Source: JACCTU01 sp963809175
Lineage (GTDB): Bacteria > Actinomycetota > Thermoleophilia > Gaiellales > Gaiellaceae
DNA length: 64,000 nucleotides
Direction: 5' to 3'
Assembly (NCBI GenBank): GCA_963809175.1
Contig: CAWEIK010000002.1
Span: forward strand, 1 to 64,000
A program made the translations under genes and the position numbers. Below, piece after piece: positions 1 to 8,746 of this stretch (the stretch's first letter is position 1; each line of letters opens with the position of its first letter). The notes below the pieces were generated by a model. That model worked only from the letters and a program-made list of their open reading frames with translations, did not search any database and was not told where the DNA came from.

Positions 1-12
1 GGCGAGCGGCCG

Positions 13-1038
13 ATGATCAACCACGCACTCCACGAGCTGCTCGAGCGGCGCGACCTCACCCGCGACGAGTCGCGCGAGGTGATGGACAGCGTGATGCGCG
101 GCGAGGCGACTCCCGCGCAGATCGGCGGCTTCCTGATCGCGCTCCGACTGAAAGGCGAGACCGCGGACGAGATCGCGGGGTTCGCGGAGGCGATGCGGGC
201 CCACGTCGTCCCGGTTCGCCCCGAGCGCGCCGACCTCGTCGACACGGCCGGCACCGGCGGCGACGGCGCCCACACGCTCAACATCTCGACGGCGGCCGCG
301 CTGGTCGCGGCAGCGGCGGGAGCGGCGGTCGCGAAGCACGGCAACCGCGCGGTCTCGTCCTCGTCGGGGTCCGCCGACGTCCTCGAGGCGCTCGGCTTCG
401 AGCTCGAGCTCTCGCCGGAGCGGATCGCGCGGTCGATCGACGAGCTGGGCTTCGGCTTCATGTTCGCGCCCACGCACCACCCGGCGATGCGCCACGCCGC
501 GCCCGTCCGCCGCGAGCTTGCGACGCGCACCGTCTTCAACGTGCTCGGCCCGCTGACGAACCCCGCGGGCGCGCGCGCGCAGGTCGTCGGCGTCTACGCG
601 CCGGAGCTCGTGCGCACGATCGCCGAGGTGCTCGCGCGTCTCGGCGCGCGTCGCGCGTTCGTCGTGCACGGCGCGGCCGGGATCGACGAGCTGTCACCGG
701 CCGGGCCGAACCTCGTCGGCGAGGTGGTGGACGGCGACGTGCGCGAGCGGATGATCGACCCGCTCGAGCTCGGCGTCCCGCGCTGCGACCCGGCCGAGCT
801 CGTGGGCGCGGGGCCGGCCGAGAACGCGGCCCGAATCCGCGCGATCTTCGAGGGGGCCGAGAACGCCGGCGCCAAGAGCGCGATCCTGCTGAACGCCGCG
901 GGCGCGATCGCGGCCGGCGGACACGCGGCCGACCTGCGCGACGGCCTGGGCTACGCGCGTGAGGCGCTCGAGTCCGGCGCGGCCGCAGCGAGACTCGAGC
1001 AGCTCGTTGCGTTCTCGCGCGAGGTCGTGGTCGCATGA
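13..1038 (+). CDS. trpD: Anthranilate phosphoribosyltransferase
   Basis: Transfers phosphoribosyl from PRPP to anthranilate, the second committed step of tryptophan synthesis, in the cytoplasm. The 341-residue length is normal for TrpD. The PRPP/Mg loop GTGGDG lies near residues 80-85 and the family block KHGNRAVSSSSGSADVLEALG spans about residues 108-128. An N-terminal helical TrpD/nucleoside-phosphorylase bundle precedes them. The ATG start overlaps a TGA at 14-16 that could end an upstream gene outside the window, so the operon probably extends leftwards (trpG or trpE is the usual neighbour, not visible here). The 3' end overlaps the next start by four bases (ATGA), which implies translational coupling to trpCF. 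Family and role are clear. Confidence 0.97.
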   Translation: MINHALHELLERRDLTRDESREVMDSVMRGEATPAQIGGFLIALRLKGETADEIAGFAEAMRAHVVPVRPERADLVDTAGTGGDGAHTLNISTAAALVAAAAGAAVAKHGNRAVSSSSGSADVLEALGFELELSPERIARSIDELGFGFMFAPTHHPAMRHAAPVRRELATRTVFNVLGPLTNPAGARAQVVGVYAPELVRTIAEVLARLGARRAFVVHGAAGIDELSPAGPNLVGEVVDGDVRERMIDPLELGVPRCDPAELVGAGPAENAARIRAIFEGAENAGAKSAILLNAAGAIAAGGHAADLRDGLGYAREALESGAAAARLEQLVAFSREVVVA

Positions 1039-2189
1039 GGTTCCGCGACGCCCTGGCGGCGCCCGGGCTCGGCGCGATCGCCGAGATCAAGCGACGCTCG
1101 CCGTCGGCGGGCGAGCTCCGCGCCGACGCCGACCCGGCATCGCTCGCGAGACAGTTCGCGAAGGCGGGCGCCGCCGCGCTCTCGGTGCTCGTCGACGCCC
1201 GCTTCGGCGGCACGCTCGACGACCTGCGGGCCGCGCGCGCGGCGACGGAGCTCCCGATCCTCGGCAAGGGCTTCTTCACCGAGGAGCGAGACCTTGCCGA
1301 GCTGAAGGCCTCGGGCGCGGACGCTGCGCTGATCCTCTTGCGCGACGTCGACGACGCCCGGGCGAGCGCGTTGCTCGCCGAGGCGCGAAGGCTCGGGCTC
1401 GACGCGCTCGTCGAGGCCCACGACGCAGAGGAGCTCGACCGCGCGGTCCAGCTCGAGGCCGAGATCGTCGGCGTGAACGCGCGCGACCTCGGCAGCTTCG
1501 AGATCGACCGCCGTGCGCAGCTCGAGCTCGTCGCACGCGTCCCGCACGACCGGGTCGTCGTCGCCGAGAGCGGCGTCCACACCCGCGCGCAGGGCGCGGC
1601 CGCCGAGCTCGCGGGCGCGGACGCGATCCTCGTCGGCACGGCGCTCATGCGAGCATCCGACCCCGGCGCGAAGCTCGCCGAGTTGATCTCCCGCCCGCTC
1701 GTGAAGGTCTGCGGGCTGACCCGCGACGAGGACGTGGCGGTCGCCGTCGACGCGGGCGCCGACCTCGTCGGCTTCATCCTCGCCCGCGAGACGCCGCGGC
1801 GAGCACCGCGCGTCCTCGACGTGCCCGACACCGTTCTGTCGGTCGCGGTCTTCGTCGAGGACGTGGAGGAGACGCCCGCCGACCTCGTGCAGCTGTACGC
1901 GCGCGAGCATGGGCATCGCGCTCGTCACGCTGCGCTGTACCGCGGCACCGAACAGGTGGCATCGGTGGTCGACCTACCGTGGTTGCGCGAGGATCCACTC
2001 CACTGGAGCCGTGCGTCGTCGCTCGACGGTCGGGTGATGCTCGCCGGCGGCCTCTCGCCGAACAACGTGCGCGACGCGATCGACGCTGTGCGTCCGTGGG
2101 CCGTCGACGCGAGCTCCTCGCTCGAGACGAGCCCCGGCGTCAAGGACGAGGCGAAGGTGCGCGCGTTCGTCGAGGCGGTTCGATGCTGA
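1035..2189 (+). CDS. trpCF: Bifunctional indole-3-glycerol-phosphate synthase / phosphoribosylanthranilate isomerase
   Basis: Fused enzyme for two consecutive tryptophan steps: isomerisation of phosphoribosylanthranilate (TrpF) and ring closure to indole-3-glycerol phosphate (TrpC). Residues 1-218 form a TrpC barrel with IAEIKRRSPSAG near residue 15, LGKGFF near 75 and NARDLGSFEID. Residues 219-384 form a compact TrpF barrel opening with VKVCGLTRDEDV near residue 221 and ending with a DASSSLETSPGVKD phosphate-binding segment. The TrpC half begins close to the first beta strand and lacks most of the usual N-terminal helix. Start ATG overlaps the trpD stop; the stop overlaps trpB. A dedicated fused TrpF is notable because many actinobacteria use PriA (HisA/TrpF) instead. 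Confidence 0.94.
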   Translation: MRFRDALAAPGLGAIAEIKRRSPSAGELRADADPASLARQFAKAGAAALSVLVDARFGGTLDDLRAARAATELPILGKGFFTEERDLAELKASGADAALILLRDVDDARASALLAEARRLGLDALVEAHDAEELDRAVQLEAEIVGVNARDLGSFEIDRRAQLELVARVPHDRVVVAESGVHTRAQGAAAELAGADAILVGTALMRASDPGAKLAELISRPLVKVCGLTRDEDVAVAVDAGADLVGFILARETPRRAPRVLDVPDTVLSVAVFVEDVEETPADLVQLYAREHGHRARHAALYRGTEQVASVVDLPWLREDPLHWSRASSLDGRVMLAGGLSPNNVRDAIDAVRPWAVDASSSLETSPGVKDEAKVRAFVEAVRC

Positions 2190-3283
2190 CCTACGGCGAG
2201 TACGGCGGGCGCTACGTGCCCGAGACGCTGATCCCGGCGCTCGACGAGCTCGACGCCGGCTGGCGTGCCGCACTGGCCGACGACGGCTTTCACGCTGAGC
2301 TCCACCACTTGCTCACGACGTACGCGGGCCGCCCGACGCCGCTGACGCTCGCCGATCGCTTTGCGCCGGGCAAGCGCTTCTACCTCAAGCGCGAGGACCT
2401 GCTCCACACCGGCGCGCACAAGCTGAACAACGCGCTCGGCCAGGCGGTGCTCGCGCGGCGGCTCGGGAAACGGCGCATCGTCGCGGAAACGGGCGCGGGA
2501 CAGCACGGCGTCGCAACCGCGACCGTCTGTGCACGGTTCGGCTTCGACTGCGTCGTCTACATGGGCGCCGAGGACATGCGCAGGCAGCGACCGAACGTCG
2601 AGCGCATGCACCTCCTCGGCGCGGAGGTGCGTCCGGTCGAGTTCGGGACGAAGACCCTGAAGGAGGCGACGAGCGAGGCGATCCGCGACTGGATCACCAA
2701 CGTCGAGACGACCCACTATCTGATCGGGTCGTGCGTCGGGCCTCACCCCTACCCGGAGCTGGTCGCGCAGCTGCAGTCGGTGATCGGCCGCGAGTCACGC
2801 GAGCAGGTGCTCGACGCCGAGGGACGGCTTCCCGACGCGGTCGTCGCGTGCGTCGGCGGCGGGTCGAACGCGATCGGGATCTTCTCGGGTTTCATCGAGG
2901 ACGACGTGCGGTTGGTCGGGGTCGAGGCCGCAGGCGCGGCGTCACTCGGCACGGGCCGCCCCGCGGTCCTGCACGGCGCTCGCTCGTCGGTGCTCGCGGA
3001 CGAGGACGGCCAGGTGCTCGACGCGCACTCGATCTCCGCAGGGCTCGACTATCCCGGTGTGGGACCGGAGCACGCGCACCTGCGCGACACGGGCCGCGCG
3101 GAATACGTCGGCGCGACGGACGACGAGGCGCTCGCCGCGGCGCACCGGCTCGCGCGAACCGAAGGCATCCTCCCGGCGCTCGAGCCGGCGCACGCGCTCG
3201 CGCGCGCGCTCGAGCTCGACGAGGAGCTCGTCGTCGTCTGCCTCTCGGGCCGCGGCGACAAGGACCTCGCTCAACTCGTATGA
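2183..3283 (+). CDS. trpB: Tryptophan synthase beta chain
   Basis: PLP-dependent condensation of indole with serine to tryptophan, in the TrpAB complex. The 366-residue protein begins MLTYGEYGGRYVPETLIPAL, the canonical TrpB opening. The Schiff-base lysine sits in HKLNNALGQ near residue 80 and the phosphate-cradle GGGSNAIG near residue 225. The C terminus is the conserved SGRGDKDL. The start at 2183 was chosen over longer in-frame extensions because this is the family N terminus and it overlaps the trpCF stop by 7 bases. The stop TGA overlaps the trpA ATG. Confidence 0.97.
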   Translation: MLTYGEYGGRYVPETLIPALDELDAGWRAALADDGFHAELHHLLTTYAGRPTPLTLADRFAPGKRFYLKREDLLHTGAHKLNNALGQAVLARRLGKRRIVAETGAGQHGVATATVCARFGFDCVVYMGAEDMRRQRPNVERMHLLGAEVRPVEFGTKTLKEATSEAIRDWITNVETTHYLIGSCVGPHPYPELVAQLQSVIGRESREQVLDAEGRLPDAVVACVGGGSNAIGIFSGFIEDDVRLVGVEAAGAASLGTGRPAVLHGARSSVLADEDGQVLDAHSISAGLDYPGVGPEHAHLRDTGRAEYVGATDDEALAAAHRLARTEGILPALEPAHALARALELDEELVVVCLSGRGDKDLAQLV

Positions 3284-3996
3284 AGCGCCTCGCGATCTAC
3301 CTGATGTGCGGGCGGGAGACGCCGACGCTCGCACAGGCCGCGGTCGAGGGCGGCGCCGACCTGATCGAGCTCGGCTTCCCGTTCTCCGACCCGCTCGCCG
3401 ACGGGCCCGTCGTGCGGGCAGCGGCCGAGCGCGCGCTCGCCGACGGCATGCGCACGCGGGAGTGCCTCGACTGCCTCGCGCGCACGCGTGCGCTCGTCGA
3501 CGTGCCACTCGTGCCGATGACCTACGCCTCGCTGCTCGAGGCCTACGGCTGGGAGCGCTTCGAGTCCGACGCGCGATCGGCCGGCGCGGACTCGCTGATC
3601 GTCGCCGACCTCCCGGCCGACGCGCACGAGGAGCTCCGCCGCGTGCAGCTCGTCGCTCCGACGTCGACCGACGAGCGCATCCGACTCGCGGCCGATCGCA
3701 CGGACGGCTGGCTCTACCTGGTGACGGTGACCGGCACGACCGGCGCGCGCGACGAGCTCTCACCGGCGCTCGCCGGGCTCGTTCGACGCGCGCGGGCGCT
3801 CACCGACGTCCCCCTCCACGCCGGCTTCGGCATCTCGACGCCCGAGCAGGCGCGTGCCGCCGCTGAGCTGACGGACGGGATCGTCGTCGGCTCGGCGGCG
3901 CTGCTCGCGGCCGACGGCGGTCCGGAAGCCCTCCGCGGCTACGTTGCGTCGCTGCGATCCGCCCTGGACGCCCAGCTCCAGAGCGCTCTCCGGTAG
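3280..3996 (+). CDS. trpA: Tryptophan synthase alpha chain
   Basis: Cleaves indole-3-glycerol phosphate to indole and glyceraldehyde-3-phosphate and channels indole to TrpB. The catalytic block IELGFPFSDPLADGP, which holds the catalytic Glu and Asp, lies near residues 29-43. Later TIM-barrel motifs include VTVTGTTGAR and the phosphate-binding HAGFGISTPEQA and GIVVGSAAL. At 238 residues it is somewhat shorter than the usual 260-270, mostly through a trimmed N terminus. The ATG overlaps the trpB stop (ATGA), so it is coupled as the last gene of the trp operon. No clear intrinsic terminator follows. Confidence 0.95.
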   Translation: MKRLAIYLMCGRETPTLAQAAVEGGADLIELGFPFSDPLADGPVVRAAAERALADGMRTRECLDCLARTRALVDVPLVPMTYASLLEAYGWERFESDARSAGADSLIVADLPADAHEELRRVQLVAPTSTDERIRLAADRTDGWLYLVTVTGTTGARDELSPALAGLVRRARALTDVPLHAGFGISTPEQARAAAELTDGIVVGSAALLAADGGPEALRGYVASLRSALDAQLQSALR

Positions 3997-4002
3997 GCCC
4001 CT

Positions 4003-4019
4003 TCACCCGAATCGGGTAG
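4003..4019. promoter_or_regulatory. Recurrent TCACCCG..CGGGT motif, copy 1
   Basis: TCACCCGAATCGGGTAG, an imperfect palindrome 60 bases upstream of the secreted protein at 4079. Related copies occur at 5326, 13607 and 47525, each upstream of a gene. The protein that binds is unknown; a sigma-factor -10-like reading (GGGTAG) is also possible. Confidence 0.35.
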
Positions 4020-4078
4020 GCAGAGGGCTCGCTGCGACGATTCCCCGGAGGGCCGGAACGACCCACGGTGAGTAGGCA

Positions 4079-4651
4079 GTGCGGCGCTTCCTCCTTCTTG
4101 CGGTCTCGATTGCCTCCCTGGCCCTCCCTGGGGCCGCATTCGCGGGCGGCGGCGACTACGCGTTCGACGGCGGCACGAAGGCACAGCGCGCTCAGGTTCG
4201 GGCGGCGCTCGGGGCCAGCACGTTCAACTGGAACACCGTCCCGACCCGCGTGACGATCCACGTCAAGCCGAACATCCCGACGCAGGCGACGCCCGGGCAC
4301 ATCTGGCTCGACGCGGGCCTCGTCAGCTCGGGCCGGTTCGCCTGGGCAGCGATCCAGGACGAATACGCGCACCAGGTCGACTTCTCGCGCTTCGACGCGG
4401 CGACCCGCAAGCGCCTCACGGGTGAGCTCGGGGCGCGCGACTGGTGCTACGGCGTCACGGGCCTCCAGCACGCCGAGTACGGCTGCGAGCGGTTCGCCTC
4501 GACCCTCGTCTGGGCCTTCTGGCCCTCGAAGCACAATGCGTACCGGCCGACCTCGTCGAGCGACGAGTCGGCTGCGATGCCCCCGCAGCAGTTCCGCACG
4601 CTCGTCACGGACCTGCTGGGGATCGGCAATCCGTTCGACGTCAGGCGATGA
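4079..4651 (+). CDS. Secreted protein resembling an inactivated metallopeptidase
   Basis: A 190-residue protein with a clear signal peptide (RR, then FLLLAVSIASLALPGAAFA, cleavage near residue 23), so it is probably exported. Near residue 92 it carries QDEYAHQVDF, which looks like the HExxH zinc helix of small secreted peptidases with the first histidine replaced by aspartate. A later block, YGCERFASTLVWAFWP, may correspond to a downstream E-containing helix of such folds. The zinc site would therefore be incomplete, and it may be a pseudo-enzyme. GTG start fits the signal peptide. The gene converges on the response regulator at 4641 with an 11-base overlap. No family assignment is certain. 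Confidence 0.7.
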   Translation: MRRFLLLAVSIASLALPGAAFAGGGDYAFDGGTKAQRAQVRAALGASTFNWNTVPTRVTIHVKPNIPTQATPGHIWLDAGLVSSGRFAWAAIQDEYAHQVDFSRFDAATRKRLTGELGARDWCYGVTGLQHAEYGCERFASTLVWAFWPSKHNAYRPTSSSDESAAMPPQQFRTLVTDLLGIGNPFDVRR

Positions 4652-5288
4652 GCCGCTGACGGAGAGCCTTCGCCACGGCCTCCGTCCTCGTGTCCGCCTC
4701 GAGCTTCGCCATCGCCTTCCGCACGTGCGTGCGAACGGTCTCGGGCGAGATGAACAGCTCCTTCCCGATCTCCTCGTTGGACTTCCCGTCGGCGAGGAGG
4801 CGGAGGACATCGCGCTCGCGCTGCGTGATCTTCGGCAGCCGCATCGCGACCTCCGAGGTCGCGAGTGCCCCGGCGAGCACGGGGTCGACGTATGTCCCAC
4901 CCTCCGCAACCGTCTTGATCGCACGGTGCAGGTCGACGAGCGGCGCTTCCTTGAGGACGAAGCCGCGGGCACCCGCGTCGAGCGCCTCCAGGAGCAGCGC
5001 CTTGTCCCCGTAGCCGCTGTAGAGGAGCACTGCCGTTTCGGGTGTTGAGCGCGAAACCCGGCGCGCGACCTCGACGCCGGACAGCCGGGGCATCTTGATG
5101 TCCACGAGGGCAACGTCGGGCTTTCGCGTCTCGATCTTCTCGAGCGCCTCCTCCCCGTCGGACGCCTCGCCGATCACGTCGATCCCGCTCGCCACGAGGA
5201 TCTCGGTGACCGCTCGGCGCATCGCAGGGTGATCGTCCGCGACGAGACACTTGACCGGCCGGCTGCTTTCCGCTGACACCAGTCCCAT
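4641..5288 (-). CDS. NarL/LuxR-type response regulator
   Basis: A 215-residue DNA-binding response regulator. Residues 12-130 form a receiver with the acidic pair in VADDHPAM, phospho-acceptor Asp in VALVDIKMPRLSG and the switch Lys in FVLKEAP. Residues 150-215 form a LuxR HTH with TQRERDVLRLLADGKSNEEI and ETVRTHVRKAM. The ATG at 5288 was chosen because the receiver starts directly after it; longer in-frame extensions run antisense into the neighbouring kinase. It is a close paralogue of the regulator at 10730, with near-identical HTH C termini (RTEAVAKALRQRLIA). It is divergent from the kinase at 5364, a plausible partner. Confidence 0.93.
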   Translation of the reverse strand: MGLVSAESSRPVKCLVADDHPAMRRAVTEILVASGIDVIGEASDGEEALEKIETRKPDVALVDIKMPRLSGVEVARRVSRSTPETAVLLYSGYGDKALLLEALDAGARGFVLKEAPLVDLHRAIKTVAEGGTYVDPVLAGALATSEVAMRLPKITQRERDVLRLLADGKSNEEIGKELFISPETVRTHVRKAMAKLEADTRTEAVAKALRQRLIA

Positions 5289-5325
5289 TCTTCCTGCTGT
5301 TGTGCCTGTTCGGCGTCTCGACCCG

Positions 5326-5341
5326 TCACCCGATCGGGTGA
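5326..5341. promoter_or_regulatory. Perfect 16-bp palindrome TCACCCGATCGGGTGA (motif copy 2)
   Basis: A perfect palindrome in the short divergent intergenic region between the response regulator (minus) and the GAF/PAS kinase (plus), 22 bases before the kinase ATG. It is the best-formed member of the TCAC(C/T)CG motif set and a likely operator. Confidence 0.5.
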
Positions 5342-5363
5342 TGACGGCCGCGCGCATCGGAGG

Positions 5364-7337
5364 ATGGGCGGGTTCCCGAACTGGGACGAGACTGAGGAGG
5401 TGGCCACAGTTACCGCTGCTCTCGGCACGGCAGACGTGCGGATGCAGCGCACCGAGCGTCAGCTGATCGACGCCGCCCTCGCCGTCAACGAGGCTCGGAC
5501 CCTCGGCGAAGCGCTGGAAGCGCTCGCCGCGTCCGTCCGGGAGCTCGTCACCGCCGACCAGGTGTGGATCCTCGTCTGGGACGACGATCTGCGCTTCGCG
5601 ACGACCGAAGCATCGTCGGGTGGGTTCCCCGCCAAGGGCGACCGGGTCCCCTCCTCGGCGCTCACTGCCTTGCTGATCGCACGCGGCGACGCGTTCGTCG
5701 TCGGCGACGCCCACGTCGAGGGACTCTCGAACGAGCTCCGGGGCCACGCATTGAAAGCCGGGACGCTCCTCTGCGTCCCGTTGAACCAGGAGGCGCGGCC
5801 GATCGTCACCTTCAGCGCAGCCTGGAACGAGCCCGTGGGCGCGGACGTCACCGAGCTCGCGACCTCGAAGCTGCGCCTGCTCGGCCGGCTCACCAGCGTC
5901 GCGTTCCGCACCGAGGCGGAGCGAGTGCGATCGCGGGAGGATGCCCGGCTTCGAGCCGTGCTCGAGGCGGTTCCGGATGGCCTCGTGGTTCGCTCGGACG
6001 TGGGAGCCATCGTCAACACCGCCGCCCGAGAACTGCTCGGCATCGGCGTGAACCCGCCCGAAAACCTCGACCTGAGGGAGCTCGACGGGACGACGATTCC
6101 AAGGGAGCGGTCACCCCTCGAGACCGCCAAGCGCAGCGGCGAGCCGCAGAGCTACACGCTTCGCGTCACGCGCGGCGACGGCGTCGAGCGGATCCACGAC
6201 GGCCGCATCGCTCCGATCCTGGACGAGACGGGCTCGGTCTTCGCGACCGTCACGATCTTCCGCGACGTCACCGAGGTGCACGAGGAGCAGTTCGTCACCC
6301 AGCAGTTCCTCGACCGGCTGTTCGAGTCGCTGCCGACCGCGATCGCCGTGTGCGACCCCGAGACGAACGAGGTGCGCCGAGTCAACGCATCCTTCGTCGA
6401 ATTGCTCGGCTTCGAAGCGGAAGAGGCCGTCGGAACGGTGCCGCCCTACCCCTGGTTGACGGGGGGACTGATCCCGTCACCGGCGTCGGCGACGAAGACG
6501 TACGAGCGGCTGTTCCGCCGCAAGACCGGTGAGCTGGTCCCCGCGGACGTCACGAAGACCGTGATCTGCGACGCCGAGGGCGTACCCGCGGCCACGGTGG
6601 TCCTGATCGCCGACAAGAGCGAGCGCAGGAACTTCGAGCAGCGCCTGATCCAGAGCGGCAAGCTCGCGTCGATCGGCGAGCTCGCGGCCGGCGTCGCCCA
6701 CGAGATCAACAACCCGCTCTTCGCGATCCTCGGGCTCGTCGAGTTTCTGCTGCTGGACGCCGAGCCGGGCTCGAAGTCGCGCGATCGCCTCGAGGTGATC
6801 CAGGAGACGGGGCTCGAGATCAAGGAGATCGTCCGAGCGTTGCTCGACTTCGCGCGCGAGCGCTCGGACGAGCTCTCGATCGTCTCGCTGACCGACGTCG
6901 CCGCCCAGACGGTCGAGCTGATGCGGCGGACGAGCGCTGCGAAGCAGGTCGAGATCGTCGAGTGCCTCGGAGAGGCGAACGTCTCCGTCGAGGCGAGCGC
7001 CAACCAGCTCAAGCAGATCTTCGTCAACCTGATCTCGAACGCGAAGCAGGCCCTGAAGGACAGCGGCGGAACGATCACGGTCGAGGTCGGCCGCGACGAC
7101 GATTGCGCATGGGCGGAAGTGCGCGACGACGGCCCGGGAATCTCCGAGGACCTCCGCGCGCGCGTCTTCGAGCCGTTCTTCACGACCCGCCGCGACTCGG
7201 GCGGCACGGGCCTCGGCCTCTCGGTCAGCCTCGGGATCGCCGAGTCTCACGGTGGAAGCCTCGTCGTCGACGAGGCGGCCGGCGGCGGCGCGTCGTTCCG
7301 CCTGCAGCTTCCGATCGCGTCGAAGGCCGCGGCATGA
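5364..7337 (+). CDS. GAF-PAS-PAS sensor histidine kinase (cytoplasmic)
   Basis: A 657-residue kinase without transmembrane segments. A GAF-like domain covers about residues 25-185, PAS domains about 190-305 (ends in IFRDVTEVHEEQ) and 310-425, then HisKA with the phosphorylatable His in LAAGVAHEINNPLFAILG near residue 450. An HATPase_c domain follows with N-box NLISNAKQAL and G-boxes DDGPGISEDL and GGTGLGLSV. A GAGG ribosome-binding site lies just upstream of the ATG. The stop overlaps the start of the REC-HD-GYP-REC gene (ATGA), so the two are translationally coupled and probably functional partners. The signal sensed is unknown. Confidence 0.93.
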   Translation: MGGFPNWDETEEVATVTAALGTADVRMQRTERQLIDAALAVNEARTLGEALEALAASVRELVTADQVWILVWDDDLRFATTEASSGGFPAKGDRVPSSALTALLIARGDAFVVGDAHVEGLSNELRGHALKAGTLLCVPLNQEARPIVTFSAAWNEPVGADVTELATSKLRLLGRLTSVAFRTEAERVRSREDARLRAVLEAVPDGLVVRSDVGAIVNTAARELLGIGVNPPENLDLRELDGTTIPRERSPLETAKRSGEPQSYTLRVTRGDGVERIHDGRIAPILDETGSVFATVTIFRDVTEVHEEQFVTQQFLDRLFESLPTAIAVCDPETNEVRRVNASFVELLGFEAEEAVGTVPPYPWLTGGLIPSPASATKTYERLFRRKTGELVPADVTKTVICDAEGVPAATVVLIADKSERRNFEQRLIQSGKLASIGELAAGVAHEINNPLFAILGLVEFLLLDAEPGSKSRDRLEVIQETGLEIKEIVRALLDFARERSDELSIVSLTDVAAQTVELMRRTSAAKQVEIVECLGEANVSVEASANQLKQIFVNLISNAKQALKDSGGTITVEVGRDDDCAWAEVRDDGPGISEDLRARVFEPFFTTRRDSGGTGLGLSVSLGIAESHGGSLVVDEAAGGGASFRLQLPIASKAAA

Positions 7338-8711
7338 GCCGCGTCCTCGTGATCGACGACGAGCAGGTGATCCGCGGGTTGATGCGCGAGATCCTCGAAC
7401 GCGCGGGCTACGAGACGATCGGCGCGGGCACGGCCGACGAGGCCCTCACCCTCTTGACGGACAACGAGATCGGGCTCGTCGTCAGCGACATCGTGATGCC
7501 GGGCCTCACCGGCCTCGAGCTCCTCGGAGAGGTCCGCGCCCGCAGGCCGAGCCTCCCCGTGATCCTCGTCACCGGCGCCGGCACCTACGAGAACCTCAGC
7601 CAGGCCGTCACGCGCGGCGCGGACGGGCTCGTGATCAAGCCGTTCTCCCACGCCGATCTCCAGAACGCCGTCGCGACCGCGCTCGAGCGGTCTCGCCGCT
7701 CCGAGCACGACGTGCGCGAGCGGCTGCTCGCCCCGACGCTCGCGGCTGCGCTCGCAAACGCGATCGAGGCGCGCGACGGAGAGCTCCAGGGCCACTGCGA
7801 GCGGCTCGGCGAGCTCGCGGTGCGGGTCGCGACGCTCATGGGCCTCGACCCGACGGCCGTCGAGCACGTTCGCCTCGGCGCGCTGCTCCACGACGTCGGC
7901 AAGATCGGGATCCCGGACCGCGTGCTGCTCAAGAACGGCTCGCTCACCGACGACGAGCGGACGCTGATGCGCACGCATCCGCTGATCGGCGACCGGCTGC
8001 TCGACCCGCTCGACTTCCTCCCCGACGTTCGGTCGATCGTCCGGCACCACCACGAGCGCTGGGACGGCACCGGCTACCCGGACGGGCTCGAAGGCGAGGC
8101 GCATTCCGCTCGGCGCGCGAATCGTCGGCGTCGCTGACGCGGTCGAGGCGATGTCCGCCCCGCGCCCCTATCGCGCCCCGCTCAGCGCCGCAGCGATCGT
8201 CGACGAGCTTCGCCGCGAATGCGGTGCGCAGTGGGAAGCGCAGATCGTGGACGTCGTGCTCGAGCTGATCATGAACTGTGAGCTTCGCTTCGAGCACGAT
8301 GGGCTGCGTCTGCACATCGGCGAGTCCGACGTCGCGCCCGAGCTGTCCGTCCTGCTCGTCGAAGGTGACGCCGACATCGCTCTCGTGACGACGAAGGCGA
8401 TCGAGGGCGCACTGGCCAACGTGCGCGTCGTGCACGCCGTCGATCTCCGGAGCGCCAACGAGCTCTGCCGAAGCTCGCGCTGGGCACTCGCGGTCGTCGA
8501 CAACGAGCTCGCCGACGGCAGCGGCATCGACTTCTTGAAGCAGATCAAAGAGCGAATCCCGAGCCTTCCCGTCGTGATGCTGACCGGTGCGGGCTCGGAA
8601 GAGATCGCGATCGAGGCGTTCCGTTGCGGGGCGTCCGACTACGTCGTCAAGACGAACGGCTACGCAGCCGAGCTCGGCGAGCGTGTTCGTTCCTTTCTGG
8701 AGGCGGCGTGA
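7334..8711 (+). CDS. REC-HD-GYP-REC two-receiver phosphodiesterase (interrupted by a +1 frameshift near 8100)
   Basis: The first reading frame (7334-8137) encodes a receiver with VIDDEQ and Asp in VVSDIVMPGLTG. An HD-GYP domain follows with LLHDVGKIGIPD and HHHERWDGTGYPDG, the c-di-GMP phosphodiesterase signature. After GYPDGLEGEA the frame is lost; the expected continuation IPLGARIVGVADAVEAM resumes one base later and runs to 8711. That part finishes HD-GYP and adds a second receiver with LAVVDNELADGSG and VVMLTGAG. Removing one base near 8100 restores a protein of about 458 residues. The most likely role is c-di-GMP breakdown under kinase control, coupled to the upstream kinase. The break is probably a sequence error. 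Confidence 0.85.
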
Positions 8712-8746
8712 CCGGCGCTTCCCTCAACTCAACGGAGGTGCCAAAG

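Noticed and set aside
536..1928. Long antisense open frames across the trp genes and elsewhere
   Set aside because: They are Arg/Ala/Ser-rich shadows of high-GC genes without ribosome-binding sites or recognisable domains.
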